62,171 nucleotides of DNA from UMGS621 sp964468815 (GCA_964468815.1 CAYXWN010000005.1:1-62171), one strand, 5' to 3'; shown: positions 51,392 through 61,361, counted from the first letter of the stretch. Notes: a model not told the origin generated them from the letters alone. Numbers and translations: made by a program.

Positions 51392-54050
51392 CGCATATTT
51401 ATTATTGCTTGCGATACCGCTTGTAATATTGCTTGTCGTGCCGTTCGTTTCGGCGGTTCGCAAGGAAAATGCAAACGGACATAATATCGCGTCCGGCGTG
51501 ATACACGTTTTGTTGGCGGTTATCATCGCGTTTTCGGCGGCGGGCACGTCGCTTGAAACGACCGTAACCGAAACGGACGTTTACGTGCTGGCGGACGTTT
51601 CGTATTCGTCCGAGAAAAATTTGGATACGATCGACGCTTACATTAAGGAATTGAGCGGAAATCTTCCGCGCAATTCAAAACTCGGCGTCGTGTGCTTTGC
51701 GAAAAATCAACAACTTTACGTATCGCTCGGAAAGAATTTGAAATCCGTCAAGGGTGCGGATTTCGATTATTTGGAAGATAGCGAAACGGATATCGAAAGC
51801 GCGCTTGATTTTGCTGGATCGCTGTTCCGCGAGAACGTGATCAAGCGGATCGTCGTGATTACGGACGGAAAGCAGACGCACGTGAGCGATTCCAACGCAT
51901 TAAAGAGAGCGGTCGATACTTTGCGCGCGGACGGTATTTACGTTGACGCCGTGTATTTGGATAACAATATTGCGGCGGACGCAAAAGAAGTTCAGATCGT
52001 TTCCGCTACGGCGACGCAGAATACGTATTTAGAGCGGAACGAAAGCGCGGAAGTAACGCTGAGAAGCACTTACGCGACTAAGGCGAACGTTTTGTTGTTG
52101 CGAAACGGCGCAACCGTGACGTCGCGTTTCGTCGATTTGTCCGTCGGCTATAATACCGTCGATTTTTCCTTGAATACCGATGAGAGCGGTACGTTCGATT
52201 ACGAAGTAAAAGTGGAAGCGGACGGGGACGAAAATCAACGGAACAATCGGTATACCTTTACGCAACGGGTTTCTTCCGCCGTAAACGTTATGTTGGTTAC
52301 GGAAGACGCGTCCGATCGGCTTGAAATCGAATCGCTGTATCGCGAAAAGGCGACCGTTTCCGTTTTCGATCCGAAAACGGAGTTGCCGTGCAGTATCGAA
52401 GCGCTTTGTCAATACGACGAAATTATTATTTCCAACGCGGATCTGACGAAATCCAACGATTACAATTTGTTTTTAAGCAATTTGGATACGGCGGTTTCGC
52501 TTTTCGGCAAAAGTTTGATCACGTACGGCAACGTTTACGCGCACGAAAAGGAAGCGTTGAAGCCGTTGGAGAATATGCTTCCCGTTCGGTTCGGGAACGC
52601 CGACCGCGAATCAAAACTTTACACGTTGGTAATCGACGCGTCGCGCAGTATGGAAACGCTTTCCAAGTTTACCATCGCGAAGAGCGCGGCGAAACAGTTG
52701 GTCAATAAATTAAACGAGGGCGATAACCTTTGTATCGTTGCGTTTAACGGAAACTATCATACCGTCTATTCTCCGGATGAAATTTCGGATACCCCCGCTC
52801 CGTCGGAGAGCCTTTCCACGAGAGAGAAAGCGCTGAACGCGATCGACAAGATCAACGCAGAACACGGAACAGTCATCAGTTTCGGCTTGGAACAAGCGTT
52901 GAAGTTGATTAAGGGGTTGCCGTACAGCCAAAAGCAGATCATGTTGATCAGCGACGGCTTGACGGTGGAAAACGAGGGCAGCACGGGCGGAGAAGACGAT
53001 CGCATCGTCGCCGCCTTGGAAAATATGAAAAAGAACCGTATTTCCGTTTCGGTTATCGACGTCGGACGCGGCGCGGATTCTTCTTACGTGGCGGAGAACG
53101 CCGAAAAGTGTTTGAAGAACATTGCTTCTCTAACGAGCGGAAAATATTGCTTTGCTTCCACTATGGAAGAGTTGAAAGACGTCATGTTCGGCGAGGGCTT
53201 ATTGGACGATATCAGCGATATTGTGATCGACGAACCGGCATATGTACGCGTGCTTCGCAGTTCGGACGACGTGTTGGACGGCGTGGATTTCGTTTCGGGC
53301 GATTACGTCAACGGATTCTTCTATAACAAAGCGAAGTCCGGTTCTACGACGGTTTTGCAGGCGAATTACGAGGGAACGTTTGAAGTTCCGCTTTACAGTT
53401 ATTGGAATTACGGAAACGGCAGGGTTTCAACCCTTGCTTGCGCGTTGGATAAGACGGAAGATTGGTATACGTCCGTTCGGGAAGCGTTTTTGAAGAACGT
53501 ATTTTCGACGAACGTGCCGAAAGAACGGGTAGATTATCCCTTTGTCGTCGAAATGATGGACGGGGACGGGTATTTGAGTTTGAATCTGTCACCGGCGAAA
53601 ATCGACACGAGCGTAATCGTACGGGTTACCGTAACCGCGCCGAACGGGGACGAAACGACGGAAAACATGACCTTTGTTTCGACGGGGTATACCGATCGCT
53701 TTATCACGCACGATGTCGGAAAATACGATATCGACATCGACTATATTTGGGAAAGCGGAAAGACGTATTCGTCGCATTTTACGTATAACGTTTCTTATCT
53801 TTCGGAGTACGACAGTTTCGCCGTGTTCGATATTTCCGTACTGTACAAAATGATCGGTTCGGACGGAACGGTAATGAAAGGGGACGATAATTTGAAAATC
53901 GTCAACGACGACGATTTGATCGGCACTTACGTTTTGGATCTTACCATGCCGTTGTTGATCGCGTGCGTCGTTCTGTTCGCGGCAGACGTTGCGATCCGCA
54001 AACTGAAATGGGAAGATATCCGTAGTTTGTTCGGAAAGAGGAAAAAGTAA
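51369..54050 (+). CDS. Membrane protein with two VWA domains
   Basis: An 893-residue protein. Two N-terminal helices (AYLLLLAIPLVILLVVPF and IHVLLAVIIAFSA) and one near the C-terminus (LTMPLLIACVVLFAADVAI) anchor it. A first VWA domain has VYVLADVSYSS (Asp76) and IVVITDGKQTHV. A middle part (about 265-405) resembles the amidotransferase-like region of related proteins. A second VWA domain has TLVIDASRSMETL (about residues 418-427) and IMLISDGLTVEN. Both metal sites are intact. The start at 51369 follows GGATGG and lies inside the preceding gene. Two VWA domains in one chain suggest two binding partners or an intramolecular switch (inference). Confidence 0.87.
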   Translation: MSSISFDNAYLLLLAIPLVILLVVPFVSAVRKENANGHNIASGVIHVLLAVIIAFSAAGTSLETTVTETDVYVLADVSYSSEKNLDTIDAYIKELSGNLPRNSKLGVVCFAKNQQLYVSLGKNLKSVKGADFDYLEDSETDIESALDFAGSLFRENVIKRIVVITDGKQTHVSDSNALKRAVDTLRADGIYVDAVYLDNNIAADAKEVQIVSATATQNTYLERNESAEVTLRSTYATKANVLLLRNGATVTSRFVDLSVGYNTVDFSLNTDESGTFDYEVKVEADGDENQRNNRYTFTQRVSSAVNVMLVTEDASDRLEIESLYREKATVSVFDPKTELPCSIEALCQYDEIIISNADLTKSNDYNLFLSNLDTAVSLFGKSLITYGNVYAHEKEALKPLENMLPVRFGNADRESKLYTLVIDASRSMETLSKFTIAKSAAKQLVNKLNEGDNLCIVAFNGNYHTVYSPDEISDTPAPSESLSTREKALNAIDKINAEHGTVISFGLEQALKLIKGLPYSQKQIMLISDGLTVENEGSTGGEDDRIVAALENMKKNRISVSVIDVGRGADSSYVAENAEKCLKNIASLTSGKYCFASTMEELKDVMFGEGLLDDISDIVIDEPAYVRVLRSSDDVLDGVDFVSGDYVNGFFYNKAKSGSTTVLQANYEGTFEVPLYSYWNYGNGRVSTLACALDKTEDWYTSVREAFLKNVFSTNVPKERVDYPFVVEMMDGDGYLSLNLSPAKIDTSVIVRVTVTAPNGDETTENMTFVSTGYTDRFITHDVGKYDIDIDYIWESGKTYSSHFTYNVSYLSEYDSFAVFDISVLYKMIGSDGTVMKGDDNLKIVNDDDLIGTYVLDLTMPLLIACVVLFAADVAIRKLKWEDIRSLFGKRKK

Positions 54051-54068
54051 AAGGAGGCGAACGGAGAA

Positions 54069-55493
54069 ATGAAAATCGGTATAAAACGCAGTTTGCTTTT
54101 CTTTTTATGCGCGTTGGTCGCGCTCCTTTCCGTCGGGTGTAACGGGACGTACGTTCCGGGAAACAAGCCGACGCAAGATCCGAGCGGCGGCGATTCGAGC
54201 GGCGGTAATCCTCCGGGGATCACGGTGGACGAAAACGTATTTACGGTCACGCTAAATTCGCCCGAACCGTTGTCAGCGTTTGAACTTCGTTCGATGAAGG
54301 CGAAGTGGACGAATACGGAAAGCAACAACGGTGCTTCTTACGTCGCGTCTTTTAACGATGACGGCGTTGCGGAGATTTCCGGTCTGGACGGCGAATACAG
54401 AGTAACGCTCAGCGGCTTGCCGGACGGCTTTACGTATAATCCGAATATCCATTCGACCAATAACGACGATCGGGATATCACCGTTCGGTTATATAAATTG
54501 ATTGCACTCGATTCTTCCGTGTTCGGTTTGGATTGGTACAATGATATTCACATGATCAAAGAGCCGGGCGCATACCGCGCGACTTTGACCGAAAAAAATT
54601 TTGAGGACGGAATCCGATTCCGTTACGAGCCCGGTTACGCAGGGGATTATTCGATCGAATCCATCATTGATATTACCGAAAACAAGGTAAACCCGTATTT
54701 GTCGTTGCACAACGGGAGCAAGGTATGGACGAATCCCGAACCGTACAGCACGATGGACGGCGGCGGCGAAGAAAACACGTATACCAAAAATTTCCGTTGG
54801 GAAATTTCCATTATCCATATCGGAAACGTGTTTAACTTCCGTATTTTCGCGACGACGTTGGACGAAGGCGTGTTCCCCGTCAACGTGGATTTTATTCTCG
54901 ATCGCGACGGCGAATTTTCTGACGACGAGGGTAGTTACGACGTAATAGAAGTGACCGCGAAACATGATTTCGAGGCGGCGAAAGAAACCGCTTTCGAGGG
55001 GATTTCGGGGAGATTTACGTATTTTGCTTATTACGGATCGAACAACGGCTTATTGAACGGCAATCTCGTCAAACTCTTTGACGACGGGTATTATTACGTC
55101 GTTGACGAAAACGGCGAAAAATACAAGCGGTTATACGCGCGAATCGGTAAGGATTGCGAATGTATGTCTACCGACAACGATTCGGGGTTATTGTTCCCGA
55201 TGGTTCGGTTGAATAAACTTTTGGTGTACGATTCGGAAACGCAAACGGAGAAGTGCTATAACTATACGCGGTTTATTCGGGAACAATACGGAGAAAACCT
55301 TTATCAAGGCGATACCTATCCCGTAACCGAAGAGTTGAAACTGTTCTTGCAGCGATACAGCGTTTCCCAGCGGTTTTTCAACGACGGAAACGGAATCGCG
55401 GAGAATACGTATTCGGATACGGGAGTTTCGACTCCGCTTTACCGTTCGACCGAAACCAATCAATGGCTGTGGGCGTGCGGCTACTACGCTTAA
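54069..55493 (+). CDS. Lipoprotein of the MoxR-VWA operon (A)
   Basis: A 474-residue lipoprotein. The signal peptide ends in ALLSVGC. A Ser/Gly/Pro linker (DPSGGDSSGGNPPG) follows. Residues about 55-140 have a small beta domain with GVAEISGLDGEYRVTLSGLP, similar in pattern to a region of the 57870 lipoprotein (SGLPTGYSFEEP). The rest has beta-rich stretches without a known family (FRYEPGYAGDYSIESII; FTYFAYYGSNNGLLNG). Only 18 nt separate it from the double-VWA gene, with AAAAGGAGG. Function unknown; probably a surface client or partner of the VWA proteins (inference). Confidence 0.72.
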   Translation: MKIGIKRSLLFFLCALVALLSVGCNGTYVPGNKPTQDPSGGDSSGGNPPGITVDENVFTVTLNSPEPLSAFELRSMKAKWTNTESNNGASYVASFNDDGVAEISGLDGEYRVTLSGLPDGFTYNPNIHSTNNDDRDITVRLYKLIALDSSVFGLDWYNDIHMIKEPGAYRATLTEKNFEDGIRFRYEPGYAGDYSIESIIDITENKVNPYLSLHNGSKVWTNPEPYSTMDGGGEENTYTKNFRWEISIIHIGNVFNFRIFATTLDEGVFPVNVDFILDRDGEFSDDEGSYDVIEVTAKHDFEAAKETAFEGISGRFTYFAYYGSNNGLLNGNLVKLFDDGYYYVVDENGEKYKRLYARIGKDCECMSTDNDSGLLFPMVRLNKLLVYDSETQTEKCYNYTRFIREQYGENLYQGDTYPVTEELKLFLQRYSVSQRFFNDGNGIAENTYSDTGVSTPLYRSTETNQWLWACGYYA

Positions 55494-55511
55494 ACGCAAG
55501 GAGAAAACGGA

Positions 55512-57788
55512 ATGAAAACAATCAATCGAATATGCGCCGCTTTTCTTCTGACGGCTTTGTGTGCGTCGGCGGTCGGGTGCGGACACACACATGAAGTGAC
55601 CAAATGGAAAGTGGTTCGGGAATCGACCTGTACGACGGAGGGGTTACGGCGCGGCGCGTGTCTGGAATGTGGCGAAGTGTTGGAAGAACCCGTTCCCGTC
55701 AATCCCGAAAATCACGTATACGGCGAATGGGTGATTACCAAACAGCCGACGTCCTCGCGAGACGGGGCAGGTCTTGCCGAAAAAATCTGCCGAGAAAACG
55801 AAGAACATAAAATTTCCGTCACGTTGCCGCGTTTGACGCAAAACGGCGCGGGGTACGAATCGTATGAAATCACCAAGCAGCCGACCGTCTTAAAAGAGGG
55901 CGAGGTTACGGCGGTTTTTAACGACAGCGTGTACGGCAAAATTTCCTTTATCGTTCCGATCGACAAAAAAGCGTTCGATTTTGAAACGAGCACGGTAGAG
56001 GACGCCGTTTTAATCGGCGCAAGCAATCGCGATTTGGTTCGTCGCGGAACGATCGAAGAGATGAACTTCTTTGAAGTCGTGGGACAAGAAAGAACGGCCT
56101 CTTCTCTTTCGTACGAATACAGTGATAATTACGTGCATATAAGTTCGGACGACGGGCGGTCGGATACGTGGGTTTCCTTGACTGCCAAGGGCGATCCGTT
56201 CAAGGTCACGCGTCGGTTAGAGACGTCCGGCTACGGCGCGAACGGGGCGATTTACGATGAGATCATCGAAAAGTCCGCCAACGCGAGAAAGGAAGACCTC
56301 GGCGGATACGAATATAAAAGTTCGCTGTTAGGCAGATCGTTTTTCGGCGCGGAAGGGCTTTTGCAATCTTCTTACGAATGGGGGGCGCGAGACGGAAACC
56401 GCGATTTTAGAGAAAGTATCGGAGAAACGGCGGACGGCAGAAAACTTTACAAATATCAATTCGGCGTGTACGATCCGCCAACTCGTTTCAGTATCGTCAA
56501 GGTAGAATTTACGTTGACGGACGATTACGCGGTGGATTATATCAGACTCGGTGTGGAGATGTACGTCAACCGCAAGGATATCGGTTCGGACGGCAATTTA
56601 ATCGAGATCAATCAATTTGAAGTTTCGCTTGACGCGAACGACGTCCCGATTTGTTCGTTGCTTCCCGGCTGCGGTTCGCCTTATAACGACGAATATATCA
56701 TATACGAGCAGACGATGAAAACGGAAGATCCCGTAGAGCCTGTTCGCGAGTATACCGAAGAGGCGTTCCAAATTTCCAATATCGACGTGGTTTATAACAG
56801 AAAAACCGTCGTTACCGAGGATAAAGCGACTGCGCCGTCGGTGCAGTCCAACGGAAAGGCGTTGAGTTTGACGTTGCGGAATATCGAACCGAGCACGGCG
56901 TCTTTCTCGTTCGATCCCGTCGAACTGTATCGGATTACCGATACGGGCAGAATCGTAAGTTTGGGCTTTTCGGGCGACGTGGGCGTCGAGGTGTGGTATA
57001 CGCTCAGCGGAAATAACTTGACGATTCGGACGCGTTACGTCGGCTATATTACGTTGATGTTGCGGACGGAAAGCGGTTACGAAAGAACGTTTGTGATCAA
57101 CAGTTTGGCTGCGACGCCGAATTTCCTATACCCGTCCGCAAACGAATACAACGACGCCGGGTACGCTTGGAAAACGACGTCCGAAGATCATCTGTCGACC
57201 GAAGTGTACGTCGGACAGTCGGTTACGCTGTCTGCATCCGTCGCTACCGAAGAAAAGGCGTACGTTGACGGTTCTTACGTCGCGACGGTGGATAGCGCGA
57301 CGGACGGCGGTTCGCTCGAATCCGCTTCTGTGACCGAAATCGCCGATTCGCAGAACGTGCGGTTCGTTGCGGAAAAGGCAGGGACGTACGTCGTAAAAAT
57401 GACTTCCTTGAAAAACGACTTGGTTTACGCGACCGTTACGGTTACGGTAACCGAGCCGCCGTCAATGCAAACGCTGTTAAGCGGCGATTACGAGGGATGT
57501 TTTAAGAAGTTCGACGCGACGGTTTCGTTTGAGAAATTTTCTTCGGACGGAACGGTTCGGGTGACGGTTACCACCGATAAGGGGTACGAAATTTTAACCG
57601 TTTCTTACGACGAGCAGAACAGAATCCTCGTATGCGAACATACGGACGGCGCGACGTTGGGCGTAAAGCTCGAATTAAACGAGGCGTACCGTCTGGAATT
57701 GGTCAATCCGACCGGCTTCGGCAGCGGAAGAGAACGAGCGGTTCTGTTCCGTGCGGAAGCGGAAGAGGGGACGGAAGCAAACGGGTAA
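55512..57788 (+). CDS. Lipoprotein of the MoxR-VWA operon (B), Cys-rich N-terminal part
   Basis: A 758-residue lipoprotein. The signal peptide ends in CASAVGC. Directly after it are Cys/His elements: HTHEVTKW, STCTTEGLRRGACLECGEV and NHVYGEW, a style of short repeat common in clostridial surface proteins and also used in the 57870 gene. The middle part is not recognised. Near the C-terminus, residues about 560-660 look like an Ig-like domain (VYVGQSVTLSASVATEE ... AGTYVVKMTSL). The gap to the previous gene is 18 nt with AAGGAG. Function unknown. Confidence 0.72.
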   Translation: MKTINRICAAFLLTALCASAVGCGHTHEVTKWKVVRESTCTTEGLRRGACLECGEVLEEPVPVNPENHVYGEWVITKQPTSSRDGAGLAEKICRENEEHKISVTLPRLTQNGAGYESYEITKQPTVLKEGEVTAVFNDSVYGKISFIVPIDKKAFDFETSTVEDAVLIGASNRDLVRRGTIEEMNFFEVVGQERTASSLSYEYSDNYVHISSDDGRSDTWVSLTAKGDPFKVTRRLETSGYGANGAIYDEIIEKSANARKEDLGGYEYKSSLLGRSFFGAEGLLQSSYEWGARDGNRDFRESIGETADGRKLYKYQFGVYDPPTRFSIVKVEFTLTDDYAVDYIRLGVEMYVNRKDIGSDGNLIEINQFEVSLDANDVPICSLLPGCGSPYNDEYIIYEQTMKTEDPVEPVREYTEEAFQISNIDVVYNRKTVVTEDKATAPSVQSNGKALSLTLRNIEPSTASFSFDPVELYRITDTGRIVSLGFSGDVGVEVWYTLSGNNLTIRTRYVGYITLMLRTESGYERTFVINSLAATPNFLYPSANEYNDAGYAWKTTSEDHLSTEVYVGQSVTLSASVATEEKAYVDGSYVATVDSATDGGSLESASVTEIADSQNVRFVAEKAGTYVVKMTSLKNDLVYATVTVTVTEPPSMQTLLSGDYEGCFKKFDATVSFEKFSSDGTVRVTVTTDKGYEILTVSYDEQNRILVCEHTDGATLGVKLELNEAYRLELVNPTGFGSGRERAVLFRAEAEEGTEANG

Positions 57789-57811
57789 TCCCCGTGCAGA
57801 AAAGGACTTCG

Positions 57812-57842
57812 CGGACGAAACGATTCAGAGACGTTTCGTCCG
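57812..57842 (+). promoter_or_regulatory. Intercistronic 11-bp hairpin
   Basis: CGGACGAAACG pairs perfectly with CGTTTCGTCCG over 9 nt, 24 nt after the stop of lipoprotein B and 28 nt before lipoprotein C. There is no T tract, so it looks like an mRNA processing or stability element rather than a terminator. Confidence 0.55.
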
Positions 57843-57869
57843 AAGATAATAAAAAAGGAGAGTAAGATT

Positions 57870-60800
57870 ATGAAAGACATCAAGAAAAGACTTCTCGTCG
57901 TTTTGTGTATGGCTCTTTGCGTGGTTTGCGCGTGCGCGTTCGTCGCCTGCAATCATGCGCATAGTTATACGGAAATCGGCAGTGACGACACGCAGCATTG
58001 GTATTACTGCAAAGACGACAATACGGTCGATTCGTCCACGAGAGCGGCACACACCGATTCGGACAACGACGGTAAATGCGACGTCTGCGGCCACGCGATT
58101 GCCGCTCAGCATACGCACGATTACACCGAAGTCGGCAGCGACGATACGCATCATTGGAACAAGTGTGCTTGCGGCGCGATCGACGAGGCCTCGAAAGCAA
58201 ATCACGTTGACGATAATAAGGACGGCAAGTGCGACGTTTGCGCTCATACCGTTCCCATTCCGCACGAACACAGTTATACCGAAGTCGGCAGCGACGATAC
58301 GCATCATTGGAACGAGTGTTCTTGCGGCGCGATCGACGAGTCCTCGAAAGTAAATCACGTAGACGCGGATAAGAGCGGTAAGTGCGACGTTTGTAAGCAC
58401 AAAGTTCCCGTTTCGCACGATCACGAATATACGAAAGGCGGCAAAAACGAAACGCAGCACTGGAACGAGTGCGCTTGCGGCGCGATCGATGAGTCCTCGA
58501 AAGCAAATCACGTTGACGATAATAAGGACGGCAAGTGCGACGTTTGTAACGAGCACGTTCATAACTATGCGATCGTTGACTGTGACGACGCGCGACATTG
58601 GAACAAGTGCGCTTGCGGCGCGATTGACGAATCTTCTAATGCAAATCACGCGGATACCGACGGCGACGATCTTTGCGACGGTTGTAAAACGCATTGCCAC
58701 GAGCACACGTTTACCTTTGAGAGCGAATCGTTTGTAGCCCCCGACGGGGAAAAGGACGGATCGATTACGATCGATTGTTTAGAAGAAGACGGCTTCTGCT
58801 ATTATAAGGGCGGCAAGACCGTTCCCGTGAAAATTCTCGCGTTTGGCGAAGAGGTGAAAGTGCAGTCGAATACTCCGGTGTTCTATTACATAGCGGAATA
58901 TTTTGACGAAGATACGTATGAAAGTTGGTACATTCCCGCATCGGTGTCGTTTGAAATCGGCAACACGACTACGGTTGAATATTTCTATGCAACTTGGTCT
59001 CAGATGGACTACGATACGTGGGAAGAAACCGTTCATGAAGAATGGTTCGAGAATCCCGTTTTGCAGGCGCAAAGAAATATTCCTTTGTTAGAAGAAGGGC
59101 AAAACCCCGACAGTTGCTTATTCCGCGTAAGTGCGACGGACGGCAATATCTCGTTCAAAATGCAGAATCCTTACGGTTCTTACGATAACCCGATTTCCAT
59201 TCAGAAAAATACGAAGTATAACTCGATCGGTTACGTTTATTATACTTATACCGCAGACGCAACAGAAGAATTGTGGCTTGTTTGCGATAATGGCGGCGTA
59301 TCGGTAACGGTTGGGTATGATATTTATTCCTTTACCCGTTATACGAAGATTCCCGTTGTTGAGGGAACGACGTATGAGATTTGCGTCGGATTCGATACTG
59401 CGAATGCATTTAAGTTGACGACCGAAATCCCCGGTGTCGGCGATACTTATGAGTTGGCGCTCAACTTGTTGTCAACCTTTTCGCACTATGCCGCGGAGAG
59501 ATATTATCGCTTTAACGCTTCCGAAGACGGTCGTTTGACGATCGATATCACGAACGATCTCGATTATACCGTTTACTATCAAGAAACAACGTCCGGGATC
59601 ATTACGTACCAGCAATATTACGGTATGCCGTATCTGTCTGCCGGCGATTCCGTTTGGATTCTCGTCGGAAACAGCGGTAAAGAGGCTTATACGATCACCG
59701 CTTCGACCAAGCCGTTGGTAGCGGTCGATAATACCTTTACCGTAAAGGACAACAAGGACGTTCCGATTGCCGGCGTTACCGTTACCGTAAACGGCGTCAG
59801 CGGCGTAACCGATGCGGAGGGTAAGGTCGTGTTGAACTTTGTCCCCGGTAACTATACGATCGAACTTTCCGACTATGATTCTTCGTTGATTTATTCCGGA
59901 ATGTCCACGAAGTGGGATGATGAAGACGCCGAAACCGACGGAGAGGGATATTACCAAATCGTCTTGAAAGGATTGTTGACTAAGACTTTCGTCGTAAAAG
60001 ATTCTAAGGGGAATCCCGTTAAAAACGCTTACGTCGTTTTGTATAATAACAGCGGCAAGCAAACGGAAATTAAGCGTTCTGCTTTGACGGGGGAAGACGG
60101 AAAAGCGACGATCAGCGATTCGTTTGAAACATACAGATATCGGATCGGCATTATTGCAGACGATTATTATACGAATAAAAGTCAAGTATACGGAAGCGTT
60201 CTTTCGGATACGACTGAGGATTATGTGATTACCGCAACGGACAAACCCGTTTACACGTTTACGGTTACTGCGCCCGAGGGCGTTTCCGTTGACGGCGCAA
60301 CGATTTCGATAATCGATTATAACGGCAATACGATCGGAACGGGCAAGATTACGAACGGCGTTGCGACGATTAAAATCGCTGCGAGCATATCGAGTTATTA
60401 TTCGATTAGCGTGAGCGGTTTGCCGACCGGTTATTCGTTTGAAGAACCCGATCTCAGCGCAGCGGCTGTAACCCTTTCGATTGTAGAAGCAACTCCACCG
60501 ACCGGAACGCAACTTGCACTTGGCGACAACACCGTTGAGTTAGAGCTTGATGATGATTGGGTATGGACAACCGTTAAGTACAACTTTACTTCCGAAGCAG
60601 GCGGTGCTTATACGTTGACCTTGACGGATACGCTCGGCGGAGCGGCAGTCTACGTCGGCGACAGCTTTGAGCCCGTTGTTTATAACGATGGTTATGAGGC
60701 TGTTTGGACCTATACTTTTGTTTTGGAAGCAGGTGAATCCATTACGTTTGAAGCAATGAGCGAAAATGAAGAAGCGTATACCCATGAATATACGCTTACG

Positions 60801-61094
60801 CTTGCCGCGGCAACGCTTGCTACTTCTTTAAAGGTAGGAAGCAACTACGTTCAGGGAATGTATATGGGTAATTCGCTTACCTTTACTTCCGAAGAAGGTG
60901 GACAGTTTAAGATTTCTTCTGAAAATGATAACTTTTTCTGTTGGTTGAGCGGTGATGAAGAGTCTACTGTGGATGCTTATAATCCGTATACTTTTACGTT
61001 GGATGCCGGCGGATCGATTACGTTTGTATTCTCTACGTATGATTATTCGGCTAGCGATAACTATTTAGTAACGATTGAGCGCGTTTACCGCTAA
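57870..61094 (+). CDS. Large lipoprotein with five Cys/His repeats (C), end of the MoxR-VWA operon
   Basis: A 1074-residue lipoprotein. The signal peptide ends in CAFVAC. Residues 31-278 are five repeats of 46-52 residues with the plan H-x-YTEVGSDD-x-HHWN-x-C-x-CGAIDESS, then NH-x-D-x-x-KDGKCDVC. Later parts include two carboxypeptidase-regulatory-like beta domains (VAGVTVTVNGVSGVTDAEGK-type and GNPVKNAYVVLYN) and beta-rich ends. It is the last operon gene; AAAAAAGGAG precedes the ATG. It should sit on the outer face of the membrane. No enzyme motif is seen, so binding or structural roles are likely (inference). Confidence 0.78.
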   Translation: MKDIKKRLLVVLCMALCVVCACAFVACNHAHSYTEIGSDDTQHWYYCKDDNTVDSSTRAAHTDSDNDGKCDVCGHAIAAQHTHDYTEVGSDDTHHWNKCACGAIDEASKANHVDDNKDGKCDVCAHTVPIPHEHSYTEVGSDDTHHWNECSCGAIDESSKVNHVDADKSGKCDVCKHKVPVSHDHEYTKGGKNETQHWNECACGAIDESSKANHVDDNKDGKCDVCNEHVHNYAIVDCDDARHWNKCACGAIDESSNANHADTDGDDLCDGCKTHCHEHTFTFESESFVAPDGEKDGSITIDCLEEDGFCYYKGGKTVPVKILAFGEEVKVQSNTPVFYYIAEYFDEDTYESWYIPASVSFEIGNTTTVEYFYATWSQMDYDTWEETVHEEWFENPVLQAQRNIPLLEEGQNPDSCLFRVSATDGNISFKMQNPYGSYDNPISIQKNTKYNSIGYVYYTYTADATEELWLVCDNGGVSVTVGYDIYSFTRYTKIPVVEGTTYEICVGFDTANAFKLTTEIPGVGDTYELALNLLSTFSHYAAERYYRFNASEDGRLTIDITNDLDYTVYYQETTSGIITYQQYYGMPYLSAGDSVWILVGNSGKEAYTITASTKPLVAVDNTFTVKDNKDVPIAGVTVTVNGVSGVTDAEGKVVLNFVPGNYTIELSDYDSSLIYSGMSTKWDDEDAETDGEGYYQIVLKGLLTKTFVVKDSKGNPVKNAYVVLYNNSGKQTEIKRSALTGEDGKATISDSFETYRYRIGIIADDYYTNKSQVYGSVLSDTTEDYVITATDKPVYTFTVTAPEGVSVDGATISIIDYNGNTIGTGKITNGVATIKIAASISSYYSISVSGLPTGYSFEEPDLSAAAVTLSIVEATPPTGTQLALGDNTVELELDDDWVWTTVKYNFTSEAGGAYTLTLTDTLGGAAVYVGDSFEPVVYNDGYEAVWTYTFVLEAGESITFEAMSENEEAYTHEYTLTLAAATLATSLKVGSNYVQGMYMGNSLTFTSEEGGQFKISSENDNFFCWLSGDEESTVDAYNPYTFTLDAGGSITFVFSTYDYSASDNYLVTIERVYR
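57960..58703 (+). repeat. Five in-frame tandem repeats of about 150 bp
   Basis: Units begin near 57960, 58116, 58269, 58422 and 58560. Units 2, 3 and 4 are closely similar in DNA as well as protein, so they arose by recent duplication. Units 1 and 5 are more diverged. Confidence 0.9.
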
Positions 61095-61144
61095 AAAATC
61101 GCGCGAGAACGGAAAGACGGTAAGACGCTTTTGAAAAGAAAATC

Positions 61145-61179
61145 CCCTGCACGATAAAAAGATTTTTTACCGTGCAGGG
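61145..61179 (+). terminator. Hairpin ending the lipoprotein operon
   Basis: CCCTGCACG pairs with CGTGCAGGG, with an inner A/T stem. It begins 51 nt after the last stop codon. No immediate T tract follows, so termination strength is uncertain. Confidence 0.7.
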
Positions 61180-61361
61180 TGAAAATCCGTTTTTCTCACT
61201 GAGTAGGAAGGGGAATAAATGAAATTTTCTTATATAGAATTTTTCATGAAGGGAAATGTTTATCGCATAGAAATCGAGAAATTTTTCTCATGAGGAAAAG
61301 TCTTTCCTTAAAAGAGCCCCCTTTTTACGACGTAAGGGGAAATGAATATAATTATACGAAG

